From an uncultured Spartobacteria bacterium (lineage in GTDB: Bacteria > Verrucomicrobiota > Verrucomicrobiia > Chthoniobacterales > Chthoniobacteraceae): a stretch of DNA of 64,000 nucleotides. The notes under the pieces were generated by a model. The model worked only from the letters and a program-made list of their open reading frames with translations. It was not told the DNA's origin and ran no database searches. Numbering within the stretch: position 1 is the stretch's first letter; each line of letters opens with the position of its first letter. Location: the NCBI GenBank assembly GCA_903933715.1, contig CAIZLD010000056.1, forward strand, positions 34,483 through 98,482, in the 5' to 3' direction. Positions 8,934 through 17,424 of the stretch are shown here, in pieces. Both the position numbers and the translations under genes were made by a program.

Positions 8934-10232
8934 TTACAATCCCGACGGGACCGATTTGAGCCGGTCCTCCCAACGGGTCAGCAAATGGATGACGGCGTTG
9001 GTGCCGAATTTATAGGAATTGATAATGTGGGGGAGCTCCAACCCGCGATAATAAATATCGAGACGCTGGAACATCGCGAGATCGGTATAGAGCAGGTCAC
9101 CTGAACCCGGACCGCCCGGAGTCTTGTCGATCTGCCATTTTTCATCGATCGCCATGCGCCACATGTCGCCGTAATCGTTGGCGGTGTAAATGATCGCGAC
9201 TTCCTCGCCAAACTTCAGCGCGTAAATGGGTTCTTTGTAAAAGTTGAGCCCGGGCTGGGGCGATTTGATCTCAGGATAGTAAAGGTTCTTGGTATAAATC
9301 GGGTAGTTTTCGGGGAGCAGCTCCCAATCTTTATCCGCATCCGGGATCACCCGGCGCATTTCCCGGCGGAACGCCAGGTCAAACCGGGAACGGCGGCCCG
9401 GCAAGGAACTGTCGCCCCAGATGCACCCCCCAAGCTGGATGTATTTTTGGAGATTCTGCACTTCCCGCTCTGTCAGCACGAAATTGCGATGGCCGGTGAA
9501 GAAAATGAATGGCGGTTTTTTGACGAAAATATCGTCGCTGGAAAGATCAAGCGGCTCGGCAATGGCGTTGGCCTTGATCTTGCCCTTGGAAAACATCACC
9601 ATGAACCGGAGCAGGTTGGGGAGACTTCCCTTCACGATGCGCCCGTCTTTGATGATGCTGGTGGAAGCCCAATCGCCCCCACGGGCCGGATCGGAGGGAT
9701 CGCCGTATTTGGCGAGATAGGCGACAAACTCAAATTCGCGCTCTTTGGTTTTGTCGCTTCCGAGCCCCACTCCTTTACCCTTGCTCCAACCGCCCGTGAA
9801 TTGCTTGATTGCCTGCTGCTGTTTGAGGCTCAACTGCTGGGTCTTTATCTTGATTTCAGCGATTTTGCCCGGAGCGACGGCGGCGGGCTGTGCCGGGGCG
9901 ACAACCACCGGGGCCACAAACATCGGGGCGTTCGCGTTTTCCGTGCGGATCGTTTCAGTAAGAGCCTTGTTTTGAACCGTCGGTTGCTGAATATTCTGGT
10001 TCTGCGGCGGAGGCGGAGGCGGGGGTGCCGTCTGCTGTTCCTGAACGAATTTGCCGTTCCCATCGCCGCCGGTGAAGTCTGCGGGAGGTGCGCTGCTCTG
10101 GATAATCACGGCGCTCCCGAGCATCAAGACGAGAAATAGATGCAGAATGACGGAAATGGTGAAGAAGCGGGAATTGAAAAGCCGGGCTTGCAACCGCCGG
10201 ATCGCTTCGCTCTTGCTGTGGATGAAAGACAT
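8934..10232 (-). CDS. TonB-like anchored DUF4159 protein
   Basis: The protein has 432 residues. A short cytoplasmic head is followed by one TM segment (residues ~24-45, ISVILHLFLVLMLGSAVII) that keeps the Ser-x3-His arrangement of TonB TM helices. Next come a seven-proline run (QTAPPPPPPPQNQ), a low-complexity linker to about residue 150, and a C-terminal DUF4159 domain (residues ~175-425) with PFIFFTGHRNFVL and YIQLGGCIWGDSSLPG. DUF4159 has no settled function; it often accompanies ExbB/ExbD or VWA operons in PVC and related phyla. The architecture suggests a periplasmic domain coupled to an ExbBD motor. It is divergent from the prenyl synthase gene. Confidence 0.8.
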   Translation of the reverse strand: MSFIHSKSEAIRRLQARLFNSRFFTISVILHLFLVLMLGSAVIIQSSAPPADFTGGDGNGKFVQEQQTAPPPPPPPQNQNIQQPTVQNKALTETIRTENANAPMFVAPVVVAPAQPAAVAPGKIAEIKIKTQQLSLKQQQAIKQFTGGWSKGKGVGLGSDKTKEREFEFVAYLAKYGDPSDPARGGDWASTSIIKDGRIVKGSLPNLLRFMVMFSKGKIKANAIAEPLDLSSDDIFVKKPPFIFFTGHRNFVLTEREVQNLQKYIQLGGCIWGDSSLPGRRSRFDLAFRREMRRVIPDADKDWELLPENYPIYTKNLYYPEIKSPQPGLNFYKEPIYALKFGEEVAIIYTANDYGDMWRMAIDEKWQIDKTPGGPGSGDLLYTDLAMFQRLDIYYRGLELPHIINSYKFGTNAVIHLLTRWEDRLKSVPSGL

Positions 10233-10366
10233 AGGGGAACCGTTGAATTAAAAAGGAGGAACGGGCAAAAACTAAAGGAGCACCGGGGGGTTTGCCAACA
10301 GTTTTCGATGAAAAAAACAAGAGGCAACTTCGCGGCGCATCTTTGAATAGTCTCTCCCGGTGCGGA

Positions 10367-10394
10367 TTGACTTTCAAGCCCCGATCTCTATTTT
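10367..10394 (+). promoter_or_regulatory. Predicted sigma70-type promoter of the prenyl synthase gene
   Basis: TTGACT (10367-10372) is followed after 16 nt by TATTTT (10389-10394). The likely transcription start falls only a few nucleotides before GTG 10405. This supports that start codon over the GTG at 10360, which would lie upstream of the promoter. Confidence 0.55.
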
Positions 10395-10404
10395 TAGCCA
10401 ACCC

Positions 10405-11421
10405 GTGAAAAACCTGCCGAGGCCCACTTCCCAAGCCAAGAACATCCCGAAAGAGATCAAAGCCGCCTTTGAATTGATCTCTGAGCCGCTCGCAAATGTT
10501 GAACAGCGCATCCGAGCCCAAGCCCGCGAATTCGATCCCGCCGTGGAGGGGTACGTCGCCTATGCCTGCGAATCCAACGGCAAACGGCTGCGCCCCGCGC
10601 TGACACTGCTCGCCGCCGGAGCCACCGGTCCCATCCAACCGCACCACCTCGATCTGGCGGTGATTCTGGAGTTGATCCACGCCGCCTCGCTGGTGCACGA
10701 CGACATCATGGACGGGGCGGAACTGCGCCGCAACCAGCCCACTTCCAACGCGAAATGGGGCAACGCCATCAGCGTGCTTCTGGGCGACTGCATGTTTGCC
10801 CACGCGCTCAAACTTTCGACTCATTTTACGAAAGCCGAGATCGCCCGCAGCATTGCCAATGCTTCCTCGGACGTTTGCTCGGGCGAGATCATCCAGACCC
10901 AGCGCCGCTTTGATTTGAATTTGAGCGTGCCCGATTACTTCAAAATCATCGAGATGAAGACGGCGGCTCTGTTTGCCGCAGCGACGGAGTTGGGGGCGAT
11001 GCTTAACGATTGCACGCCGGAAACGGCCGCCGCGATGCGGGCGTTCGGGCTCAAGCTCGGCACCGCTTACCAGATTTACGACGACTGCCTGGACATCGCG
11101 GGCGACGAGAGCAAAGCGGGCAAGACCCTCGGCAGCGATCTCCAGAAAGGGAAGCTCACCCTGCCGGTCCTCCTCCTGCTCCAGAACGCCTCGGAACCGG
11201 ACCGCGCCCGCTGGAGCCAGGCGATCCTTTCCGGCGAGGAAACCGCCGCACTGGTCGAGGCGACCCGCCGTTCGGGGGCGCTCTCGCAAACCATCGAAAC
11301 CGCGCGCAAGCTGTTGAGCGAAGCCGTTGAGAGTCTCTCGATCCTCCCCTCCAACCCCCACCGCAACGGCTTGCAAGACCTCTGCAAATCAGTGGACCGA
11401 TTGCTCAAACAATTCGCGTAG
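10405..11421 (+). CDS. Trans-polyprenyl diphosphate synthase (octaprenyl/heptaprenyl type)
   Basis: The product is about 338 residues from GTG 10405; an in-frame GTG at 10360 lies upstream of the predicted promoter. The first aspartate-rich motif is VHDDIMDGAELRR with the following Arg pair, and the second is IYDDCLDIAGDE. NGKRLRPAL near the N-terminus is the IPP-binding site. The enzyme condenses isopentenyl diphosphate on an allylic primer to build the quinone side chain or a longer prenyl chain. Chain length cannot be read reliably from sequence. UbiE (23270) and a CruF-like protein (12760) are possible users of such chains. Confidence 0.9.
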   Translation: MKNLPRPTSQAKNIPKEIKAAFELISEPLANVEQRIRAQAREFDPAVEGYVAYACESNGKRLRPALTLLAAGATGPIQPHHLDLAVILELIHAASLVHDDIMDGAELRRNQPTSNAKWGNAISVLLGDCMFAHALKLSTHFTKAEIARSIANASSDVCSGEIIQTQRRFDLNLSVPDYFKIIEMKTAALFAAATELGAMLNDCTPETAAAMRAFGLKLGTAYQIYDDCLDIAGDESKAGKTLGSDLQKGKLTLPVLLLLQNASEPDRARWSQAILSGEETAALVEATRRSGALSQTIETARKLLSEAVESLSILPSNPHRNGLQDLCKSVDRLLKQFA

Positions 11422-11423
11422 AG

Positions 11424-11452
11424 TTGACAACCCCCTCTCCGATAAAGAAACT
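11424..11452 (+). promoter_or_regulatory. Candidate promoter of lysC
   Basis: A perfect TTGACA (11424-11429) lies just after the stop codon of the prenyl synthase gene. With 17-nt spacing the -10 would be the poor GAAACT (11447-11452), 12 nt before the lysC ATG. The -10 is weak, so the call is tentative. Confidence 0.35.
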
Positions 11453-11464
11453 CCCCGGCTCTCC

Positions 11465-12685
11465 ATGAGTGTGATTGTCCAAAAATACGGCGGAACTTCC
11501 GTTGGCGACCCGACCCGAATCCTTAATGTCGCCCGGCGGGTCGTCGCGACACAACAAGCCGGCCATCAAGTGGTCGTGGTGGTCTCCGCCATGTCCGGCG
11601 TAACCGACGCTTTGATCAAGCTGGCCCGGGAAGTTTCCAGCGGCGGGACCCCGCCCGAACGGGAGATGGATATGCTGCTCGCCACCGGGGAACAAACCAC
11701 GATCGCCCTCACCGCGATGGCGATTCAAAGCCTGGGGCACAAAGCGGTCTCACTGACCGGCGCGCAAGCGGGCATTGTTACCGACGGCCTCCATACGAAG
11801 GCCAAAATCCGGGATATTTCGCCGCGCAAAGTTCAACATTTTCTCAAGGAGGGTAACATCGTCGTCATCGCCGGATTCCAGGGCGAGACCGACGACGGCC
11901 AGACCACCACCTTGGGCCGGGGCGGATCGGACCTCACGGCGATCGCCATCGCCGCCGCCATCAAGGCCGACCTGTGCCAGATTTTCACCGATGTGGAAGG
12001 CGTCTACACCTGCGACCCGCGCGTGGTGAAGACCGCTCGCAAAATGGACGAGCTCTCCTACGACGAGATGCTTGAAATGGCCAGCTCCGGCTCCAAAGTC
12101 ATGCAATCGCGCTCGGTCGAGTTCGCCAAAAAATTCGGCGTCCCCTTTGAGGTGCGCAGTTCATTCAACAATAATCCGGGAACCCTCGTTAAAGAAGAAA
12201 CCATGAGCATGGAGCAAGTTGTCATCCGTGGCGTGTCCATTGAACGCAATCAGGCCAAAGTCACCCTCCGGCAAGTGGCCGACAAGCCCGGCATCGCCTC
12301 GCAGGTTTTCAAAGCCATTGCCAACGCGGGGATCGCGGTCGATATGATCGTCCAAAACGTTTCGCTGGCCGGGACGACCGACATTTCGTTCACGCTCAAC
12401 AAAGACGATCTGCCGAAGGCGCAAAAAGCGCTCGAACCGCTGACCGACGGCTTGGGCAAGGCGGTCAGCGCCCAGGATGGCATCGCCAAATTGAGCGTCG
12501 TCGGCATCGGCATGCGCTCGCACTCGGGCGTCGCCGCGAAGGTGTTTGAAGCATTGAGCTTGGGCGGGATCAATATCCAGATGATCTCCACTTCGGAAAT
12601 CAAAATCGCCGTGGTGGTGGACGAAGACAAGATCACCGAGGCCGCGAATCTCGTTCACGAAGCGTTCGGTTTGAGCGCGGAGTAA
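11465..12685 (+). CDS. lysC: Aspartate kinase
   Basis: The 406-residue product starts at ATG 11465 (MSVIVQKYGGTSVGD). The kinase domain has KYGGTSVG, the segment LLATGEQTTIALTAMA and the ATP-site region GRGGSDLTAIAIAAAI. Two ACT domains follow (from about residue 260), giving the class inhibited by lysine and/or threonine. It phosphorylates aspartate for the lysine, methionine, threonine and diaminopimelate pathways. No dapA or asd is adjacent. Confidence 0.96.
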   Translation: MSVIVQKYGGTSVGDPTRILNVARRVVATQQAGHQVVVVVSAMSGVTDALIKLAREVSSGGTPPEREMDMLLATGEQTTIALTAMAIQSLGHKAVSLTGAQAGIVTDGLHTKAKIRDISPRKVQHFLKEGNIVVIAGFQGETDDGQTTTLGRGGSDLTAIAIAAAIKADLCQIFTDVEGVYTCDPRVVKTARKMDELSYDEMLEMASSGSKVMQSRSVEFAKKFGVPFEVRSSFNNNPGTLVKEETMSMEQVVIRGVSIERNQAKVTLRQVADKPGIASQVFKAIANAGIAVDMIVQNVSLAGTTDISFTLNKDDLPKAQKALEPLTDGLGKAVSAQDGIAKLSVVGIGMRSHSGVAAKVFEALSLGGINIQMISTSEIKIAVVVDEDKITEAANLVHEAFGLSAE

Positions 12686-12759
12686 CGGGGAGATGATGGT
12701 GGGCATCAGCCCATCGCGCCCGGAGGTCGCGATCCACCTGAGCTATTGCCACTCTTCCA

Positions 12760-13530
12760 ATGAATTCGCGCACCGCTGCCCATTTCCAGGCGCTCTCTTC
12801 GCTGCTTTGGCCGCTGTTTTTGGTCTGGAGCGTTCTGGGGGTTATGGTGATGCCGCTCCATCCGTGGAGTTTGAGCCAGGAGGCAATCCGGGAAGATGTG
12901 GCTAATCCCGGTCTGCGGGATGCGCTGTTGCTGCTTTTCCAAAGCTACGACGCGCTCTGGGTTTTCCTCGCCGCCGCCGTTGCTTACTCCCACACCGCCG
13001 CATGCGAAGGATTGCCCGCCGCTCGCCGCGGCGCTTTGCTCGGTCTGGGAGGAGCCGCCCTCCTTTGCGGAGCCGATGCGCTGACCGGATGGCCGCTCGG
13101 TCCCCTCGCCTACACCGATCTCCTCGGGAAACGCATCGCCCACCTGCTCCCGCTAGCGGTGCCGCTTTTGTGGCTGACGATTTTTCTGTGCAGCCGCGCC
13201 ACGGTTTTGATGCTGCCCCGGGCGATTCAATGGCCGCGCTGGCAGGTGGCGCTTGGCACGGCGCTCCTGGTATGGCTGACCGACTTCAATCTGGAGCCGG
13301 TCGCGTGGAAAGTCCGCGCCTGGTGGATTTGGTATCCGGGGGAGGCCAATCCCCCGGCAATACCGCCCATGCAAAATTTCGCCGTCTGGTTTTGCGCCGC
13401 TTTTTTGTGGGCAATCGCGATCCGCCCCTCGAATCGCGTTCCCGTTTTTACGGGGAATCGTTGGAAACCGGTCGTGATCTTGGGTTTATTGAATCTGCTG
13501 GCCCTTGCCTTCCACTGGCTGCGCTGGTAG
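12760..13530 (+). CDS. CruF-like carotenoid biosynthesis membrane protein
   Basis: The 256-residue protein has about seven hydrophobic helices. The segment PLGPLAYTDLLG, followed by PLAVPLLWL and LTDFNLEPVAWKVRAWWIWY, follows the pattern of the Caroten_synth (CruF, PF04240) family, which hydrates the psi end of carotenoids. Weak sequence identity is normal for this family. Other carotenoid genes are not in the window, so the exact reaction is inferred. Confidence 0.65.
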   Translation: MNSRTAAHFQALSSLLWPLFLVWSVLGVMVMPLHPWSLSQEAIREDVANPGLRDALLLLFQSYDALWVFLAAAVAYSHTAACEGLPAARRGALLGLGGAALLCGADALTGWPLGPLAYTDLLGKRIAHLLPLAVPLLWLTIFLCSRATVLMLPRAIQWPRWQVALGTALLVWLTDFNLEPVAWKVRAWWIWYPGEANPPAIPPMQNFAVWFCAAFLWAIAIRPSNRVPVFTGNRWKPVVILGLLNLLALAFHWLRW

Positions 13531-13539
13531 ACCATTCCC

Positions 13540-13779
13540 ATGAGAACCGGCCCCCTGACCACGTTCCTCCGCAAACTGCGCAACGTGCCCCCGGTTTCTC
13601 GCGTTGAAGGCGGGATGGCCAAGCAGTGGATCAAACGGCGCTTGCTCGCGGTCTTCCCGGAGCTGCGCAATCACCCGGACGAGCTGGAAGCGTTTTATCA
13701 GGAACTCGATCTCGAACCGCGCCGGGGCGAACATACCGGCGATCCGTATATCTACTTCGACCTGAAATTGCCGAAGTAA
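13540..13779 (+). CDS. Small hypothetical protein
   Basis: The 79-residue product begins 9 nt after the CruF-like gene and is likely co-transcribed. It has a basic N-terminal half (FLRKLRNVPP, KQWIKRRLLAVFPEL) and an acidic, aromatic C-terminus ending GDPYIYFDLKLPK. No signal peptide or TM helix is seen, and I recognise no family. Composition and codon use match the neighbours, so it is probably a real gene. Confidence 0.6.
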   Translation: MRTGPLTTFLRKLRNVPPVSRVEGGMAKQWIKRRLLAVFPELRNHPDELEAFYQELDLEPRRGEHTGDPYIYFDLKLPK

Positions 13780-13781
13780 GA

Positions 13782-13862
13782 GATCCGCAGATTGCGCAGA
13801 TGAACGCAGATTTTTTAATCGGCGAAAATCTGCGTAATCTGAGGATAACCTCTTTGCCTTTC
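13782..13862. repeat. AATCTGCG-type stem-loop repeat (full)
   Basis: The left arm ATCCGCAGATTGCGCAGATG and the right arm GAAAATCTGCGTAATCTGAGG are imperfect inverted repeats around TTTTTTAATCGGC. It separates the convergent 13540 gene and phoR, where it could act as a bidirectional terminator. The best match is at 58518-58595. Confidence 0.75.
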
Positions 13863-13870
13863 TGTGCGGC

Positions 13871-15148
13871 TCATCCTATTCCCGGCAGCCGGACGATGAA
13901 GGTCGAACCGACGCCGAGTTCGCTCTCGGCGCGGACGTTCCCGCCGTGGATTTGCACGATATGCTTGACGATTGAGAGCCCCAGGCCGGTGCCGCCCAAG
14001 GCGCGGCTGCGGGCTTTGTCGGCCCGGTAAAAGCGTTCGAAAACATGGGGCAGATCCGCCGCCGGAATGCCGCTCCCGGTGTCGGTCACGCGCAGCTCGA
14101 CCTCGCTGCCCAAGGCTCCGTCGGTGCGCCGAGCCCGTTCCGCCCGCAACCGAACGGAGCCGCTTGCCGGCGTGTATTTGAGGGCGTTTTCCAGCAAATT
14201 ATTGAAGACCTGTTCGAGCCGGAAAGCGTCGGCGCAAACGGTCGGCAACTCGCCGCCGAGTTCCACGCCAAACCGGATTTCCTTGAGCTGGAATTTGAGT
14301 TTCCAATCGACTTCAATTCCGCGAAGAAACTCGGCGAGGTTGAGCGGCGCGAGGATTGGCTCGTCCTGGCGCGATTCGAGCCGGGCGATGGTGAGGAGGT
14401 CTTCGACCAAGGCGTTGAGCCGGGTGGAATGTTTCGAGAGGACGAGGAGCGTTTCGGCAACCTCGTCCCGCGGAAGCTCGGGATTTTCGCGCAACAGTTC
14501 CACATACCCCTGGAAAATGGAAAGCGGGGTGCGCAATTCATGGGAGACGTTGGCGACGAAATCGCGCCGCACTTGTTCGAGTTCCTTGATGCGGGTGATG
14601 TCGTGGAAGGTGGCCGCGACCCCTTGGATTGCCCCCGCGCTATCGCGAACGGGGGCGGCGCTCATCCCCAAACAGCGGGTGGGAAAGGAAAGGGATATTT
14701 CGCTAAACTGGGCTTCCCCGGTGCTCATCGCCTTTCGCAAAACCCCTTCGATGGCGGCGTCCCGAAGAGTTTGGAGGGTGCCTTTGCCGACCGGCCCGCT
14801 TTTCAAATTGAAGAGGGCGATTAAGGAGTCGTTGGCGAGACGGATCACCCGCTGGTTGTCGATCACCATCACCCCTTCCACCATGCTGGCCAGGATGGCT
14901 TGGAGATTGAACCCTTCGCGCGAAATCTGGCTTTCGAGACGGTCCCGCTGGAGGATCAGTTTTTCCAAGCCGAGCCCGATGCGCTGCAACGGTTTTTCGC
15001 CATGCAGAATAAAGCTGGAAGGACGCCCCCCGGTTTCGATGGCTTCGATCATCCGCTCAATGGCGCGCCACTGGTCGCGGGCATGCTTTCGATGCCGCAA
15101 AAAAAGAATCGCGATGACAAGAAAGGCGCTAAAAAGAAACCAGTTCAT
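13871..15148 (-). CDS. phoR: Sensor histidine kinase, PhoR-like
   Basis: The product is about 425 residues from ATG 15148 (MNWFLFSAFLVIAILF), since the longer frame runs into repeat sequence. One N-terminal TM helix is followed by a PAS domain (residues ~75-185), HisKA with the phospho-acceptor in VSHELRTPLS, and HATPase_c with the N box NNLLENALKYTP and G boxes DTGSGIP and GGTGLGLSIVKHI. A single TM and little periplasmic sequence is the PhoR pattern, sensing through a Pst/PhoU complex rather than an external ligand. It is the last gene of a CYTH-CHAD-phoB-phoR set. Confidence 0.85.
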   Translation of the reverse strand: MNWFLFSAFLVIAILFLRHRKHARDQWRAIERMIEAIETGGRPSSFILHGEKPLQRIGLGLEKLILQRDRLESQISREGFNLQAILASMVEGVMVIDNQRVIRLANDSLIALFNLKSGPVGKGTLQTLRDAAIEGVLRKAMSTGEAQFSEISLSFPTRCLGMSAAPVRDSAGAIQGVAATFHDITRIKELEQVRRDFVANVSHELRTPLSIFQGYVELLRENPELPRDEVAETLLVLSKHSTRLNALVEDLLTIARLESRQDEPILAPLNLAEFLRGIEVDWKLKFQLKEIRFGVELGGELPTVCADAFRLEQVFNNLLENALKYTPASGSVRLRAERARRTDGALGSEVELRVTDTGSGIPAADLPHVFERFYRADKARSRALGGTGLGLSIVKHIVQIHGGNVRAESELGVGSTFIVRLPGIG

Positions 15149-15162
15149 CAGGAGAAAAGGAG

Positions 15163-15285
15163 GAGCCGCAAAAAGGCGCAAAAAGCACAAAAGAGCGAAG
15201 CGACCGTTTTAAAAAACAGGAGGAATTGAGTCGGATGGAACGTTATATTTTTGCGCATCTTGTGCCTTTTTGCGGCTTCTCTCAG
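15163..15285. repeat. GCGCAAAA-family inverted repeat between phoR and phoB
   Basis: GCCGCAAAAAGGCGCAAAAA (15168-15187) and TGTGCCTTTTTGCGGC (about 15259-15274) form an imperfect inverted pair around roughly 70 nt. The same family flanks gluQ. It could make a large stem-loop in the phoB-phoR transcript. Confidence 0.65.
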
Positions 15286-15962
15286 TCCGTAATCCGGTAG
15301 CCAAAGCCGCGCACCGTTTCAATGCGATCGGCCTCCGCCCCGAGCTTCTCCCGGACGCGACGGATATGGGTGTCCACGGTCCGGGTGTCGATGGCGCTCT
15401 CGTACCCCCAGACCTCGTTGAGCAATGTCTCGCGCGACTGCACCCGCCCACGCCGTTCCATCAGCAACGTGAGCAATTTTAATTCCGTCGCGGTGAAATC
15501 GACCGGCTTGCCCGCGACGGTCACTTGAAAGCGGGCCCGGTCGATCACGATTTGATGCAGGCACAACAAATCCGCCGCCGCCGCATTTTGATCCCCGCGC
15601 CGCAGCACGCTCTTGATGCGGAGCACGAGTTCCCGGGGGCTGAACGGTTTGGTGACGTAGTCGTCCGCTCCAAGCTCCAGGCCGACGATGCGGTCCACTT
15701 CCTCGGCTTTGGCCGTGAGCATGATGATCGGAATCCCGGAGGTGACCGGATCGGCTTTGAGCAAGCGGCAGACTTCCAGGCCGGACATCCCCGGCAGCAT
15801 CAAGTCGAGTACGAGCAAATCGGGAAGCTCCGAGCGGGCGAGCTCCCGCGCCGAAGGGCCGTCCCCGGCTTTGATTACCTCAAATCCGGCGGCGCGCAGA
15901 TTGGCGCTTACGAGGTTCAACACATCGGGCTCGTCGTCGGCCACCAGGATTTTCGAGATCAT
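15282..15962 (-). CDS. phoB: Response regulator, PhoB-like (OmpR family)
   Basis: The 226-residue product has a receiver domain with acidic pocket ADDEPD, phospho-acceptor in LLVLDLMLPGM, and Lys in YVTKPFSPRE. A C-terminal winged helix follows (TATELKLLTLLMERRG, ending RGFGYRITD). It would bind pho boxes upstream of phosphate-starvation genes when phosphorylated by the adjacent PhoR. Name confidence rests on the pairing and the CYTH/CHAD neighbours, as no pst or phoU gene is nearby. Confidence 0.85.
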   Translation of the reverse strand: MISKILVADDEPDVLNLVSANLRAAGFEVIKAGDGPSARELARSELPDLLVLDLMLPGMSGLEVCRLLKADPVTSGIPIIMLTAKAEEVDRIVGLELGADDYVTKPFSPRELVLRIKSVLRRGDQNAAAADLLCLHQIVIDRARFQVTVAGKPVDFTATELKLLTLLMERRGRVQSRETLLNEVWGYESAIDTRTVDTHIRRVREKLGAEADRIETVRGFGYRITD

Positions 15963-15997
15963 AGGGAATTCTTTTCCCTTAACACTCGCCCGGTCAT

Positions 15998-16882
15998 TTA
16001 GAAAGCACGGAAATATTGGCCGGCGAAATCAGCCGGTTTTTCGGCATAAAACCGGTCGCCCCGCTTCATGGCTTCCGCCTGAAGCGCGGGAAGGCGGACG
16101 TCGATGGCGGCGATCAACTGAGCTGTTTGCAGGGTGGGCGAATGGGCGGCGAGGGTCTCGCGCAAGACCGCCAGGTCATGGACCTCGCCAGCCGCTTCGC
16201 CCATCGCGTCGATCTCCGCAATCCGCGTTTCGGCGGATGGGGCCAAATAGACCTGGACGATCCGCAGGTGATACCAGAGTTCCTTGACCTTCTTTCTCCA
16301 GGCATGAAACGCCAAAATCTCGGAGTTCTCTTTTTGCGCAACCCGCAATGCTTTGCGGCCTTTGCTATAGGTCCGGCGGATTTCCTCCGCGAGATTTTTG
16401 ACCCTGATCGCACCGAGCGACCAGTCCCCGACCCGCTTGCGCGCGAGCCCGAGCCGTTTGCGGACGCGGCGGCGGGAATCGGCGGCTTCGCTGGATAGTT
16501 CCAGCGCGGCGGCTTCCAATTCGCCCCGGATTTCCGCGAAATCTTGTAAAGGCAGCTTAGAATTTTTAACCAGAGCGTCAAAAGTGTGGAGCTGGACCTC
16601 TGCATCCCGCAACGAGGCCAGCAAACGCCCGGCGTTGCGGAAGGCCCGCATCTCGCGCCGGTAGCTTTCCCGGCCAAGTTCCGGCGCGAGCAACCGCACC
16701 AAGGCTCGCAGTTTTTTGAGCGATTTGCGGGTTTCATGAACCGCCCGGCGCGTATCCGGGTTGTGGTCAAGCTGGCGGCAAGCGGCGTCGAGATGACGCC
16801 GGGCCAGGCGGCGCATTCCCGTGGAAATACCCTCGCCGGTTTTCAGGATTCCCTGCCCTTGGTCGGTTTTGGCCTGTTTCAT
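15998..16882 (-). CDS. CHAD domain protein
   Basis: The 294-residue all-helical protein has the two-repeat CHAD pattern: conserved His/Arg/Lys helices HETRKSLKKLRALVRLL (residues ~50-66) and FHAWRKKVKELWYHLR (residues ~195-210). CHAD domains bind polyphosphate through this basic surface and localise to polyphosphate granules. The gene overlaps the CYTH gene by 4 nt. In many bacteria CYTH and CHAD are fused in one protein; here they are split but coupled. Confidence 0.88.
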   Translation of the reverse strand: MKQAKTDQGQGILKTGEGISTGMRRLARRHLDAACRQLDHNPDTRRAVHETRKSLKKLRALVRLLAPELGRESYRREMRAFRNAGRLLASLRDAEVQLHTFDALVKNSKLPLQDFAEIRGELEAAALELSSEAADSRRRVRKRLGLARKRVGDWSLGAIRVKNLAEEIRRTYSKGRKALRVAQKENSEILAFHAWRKKVKELWYHLRIVQVYLAPSAETRIAEIDAMGEAAGEVHDLAVLRETLAAHSPTLQTAQLIAAIDVRLPALQAEAMKRGDRFYAEKPADFAGQYFRAF

Positions 16883-17334
16883 TCGCGGGCCAGGTTGCGA
16901 TTGCTGTATTCGGGGTTGCCGCTGATCTCCTGGGCAAACCAGCCGGGCGGGATAAAAGCCGCTGCCGCGGCTTCGGTCTCAAATTCAACTTCCGCCACGA
17001 TGAGCCCCTGGTTGGTGCGCTCGTAAACATCGATTTCAACGAGATGCCCACGGTACGGAATTTCATGGCGGCGCTTGACCAGGCGACGACCGGCTGTGAG
17101 CGGCCAAAGGGTTTCGAACTGGACATCGGAAAGCTCGATCTCGTGCTCCTCGCGGACGATTCCCAGCCCCCGTTTGCAGGTGAGAAACGCCTTCTCTCCT
17201 TTTTTGCGCAACCGCACCTGGAGCCCATGGGGTTCGGTCGCCAGATATCCCTGTTCGATGCGGAAGCCGCCGTTCTGATCGAAATCAGGCGGCAACGTTT
17301 TCAGAAGAAATTTCCGTTCGATTTCCTGGCCCAT
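16879..17334 (-). CDS. CYTH domain protein (triphosphate tunnel metalloenzyme)
   Basis: The 151-residue product begins MGQEIERKFLLK, the ExExK signature of CYTH/TTM enzymes. Other tunnel residues are visible in RLRKKGEKAFLTCKRG and VEIDVYERTN. Members hydrolyse inorganic triphosphate or make cAMP; an adenylate cyclase role is less likely beside CHAD. It is the first gene of the minus-strand set leading to CHAD, phoB and phoR, which fits polyphosphate or triphosphate turnover. Confidence 0.85.
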   Translation of the reverse strand: MGQEIERKFLLKTLPPDFDQNGGFRIEQGYLATEPHGLQVRLRKKGEKAFLTCKRGLGIVREEHEIELSDVQFETLWPLTAGRRLVKRRHEIPYRGHLVEIDVYERTNQGLIVAEVEFETEAAAAAFIPPGWFAQEISGNPEYSNRNLARE

Positions 17335-17424
17335 CGGTTATTCTTACCTTGGTAAAATGAGGAGTTGTAACGCACCCCAGAATCGCAACAATACCGGCCA
17401 CAACCAAGCCAAGAATCGATCGAG

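Noticed and set aside
14067..15212. 381-aa plus-strand frame opposite phoR
   Set aside because: Composition is Arg/Ser-rich as expected for a shadow; the minus strand encodes a complete histidine kinase.
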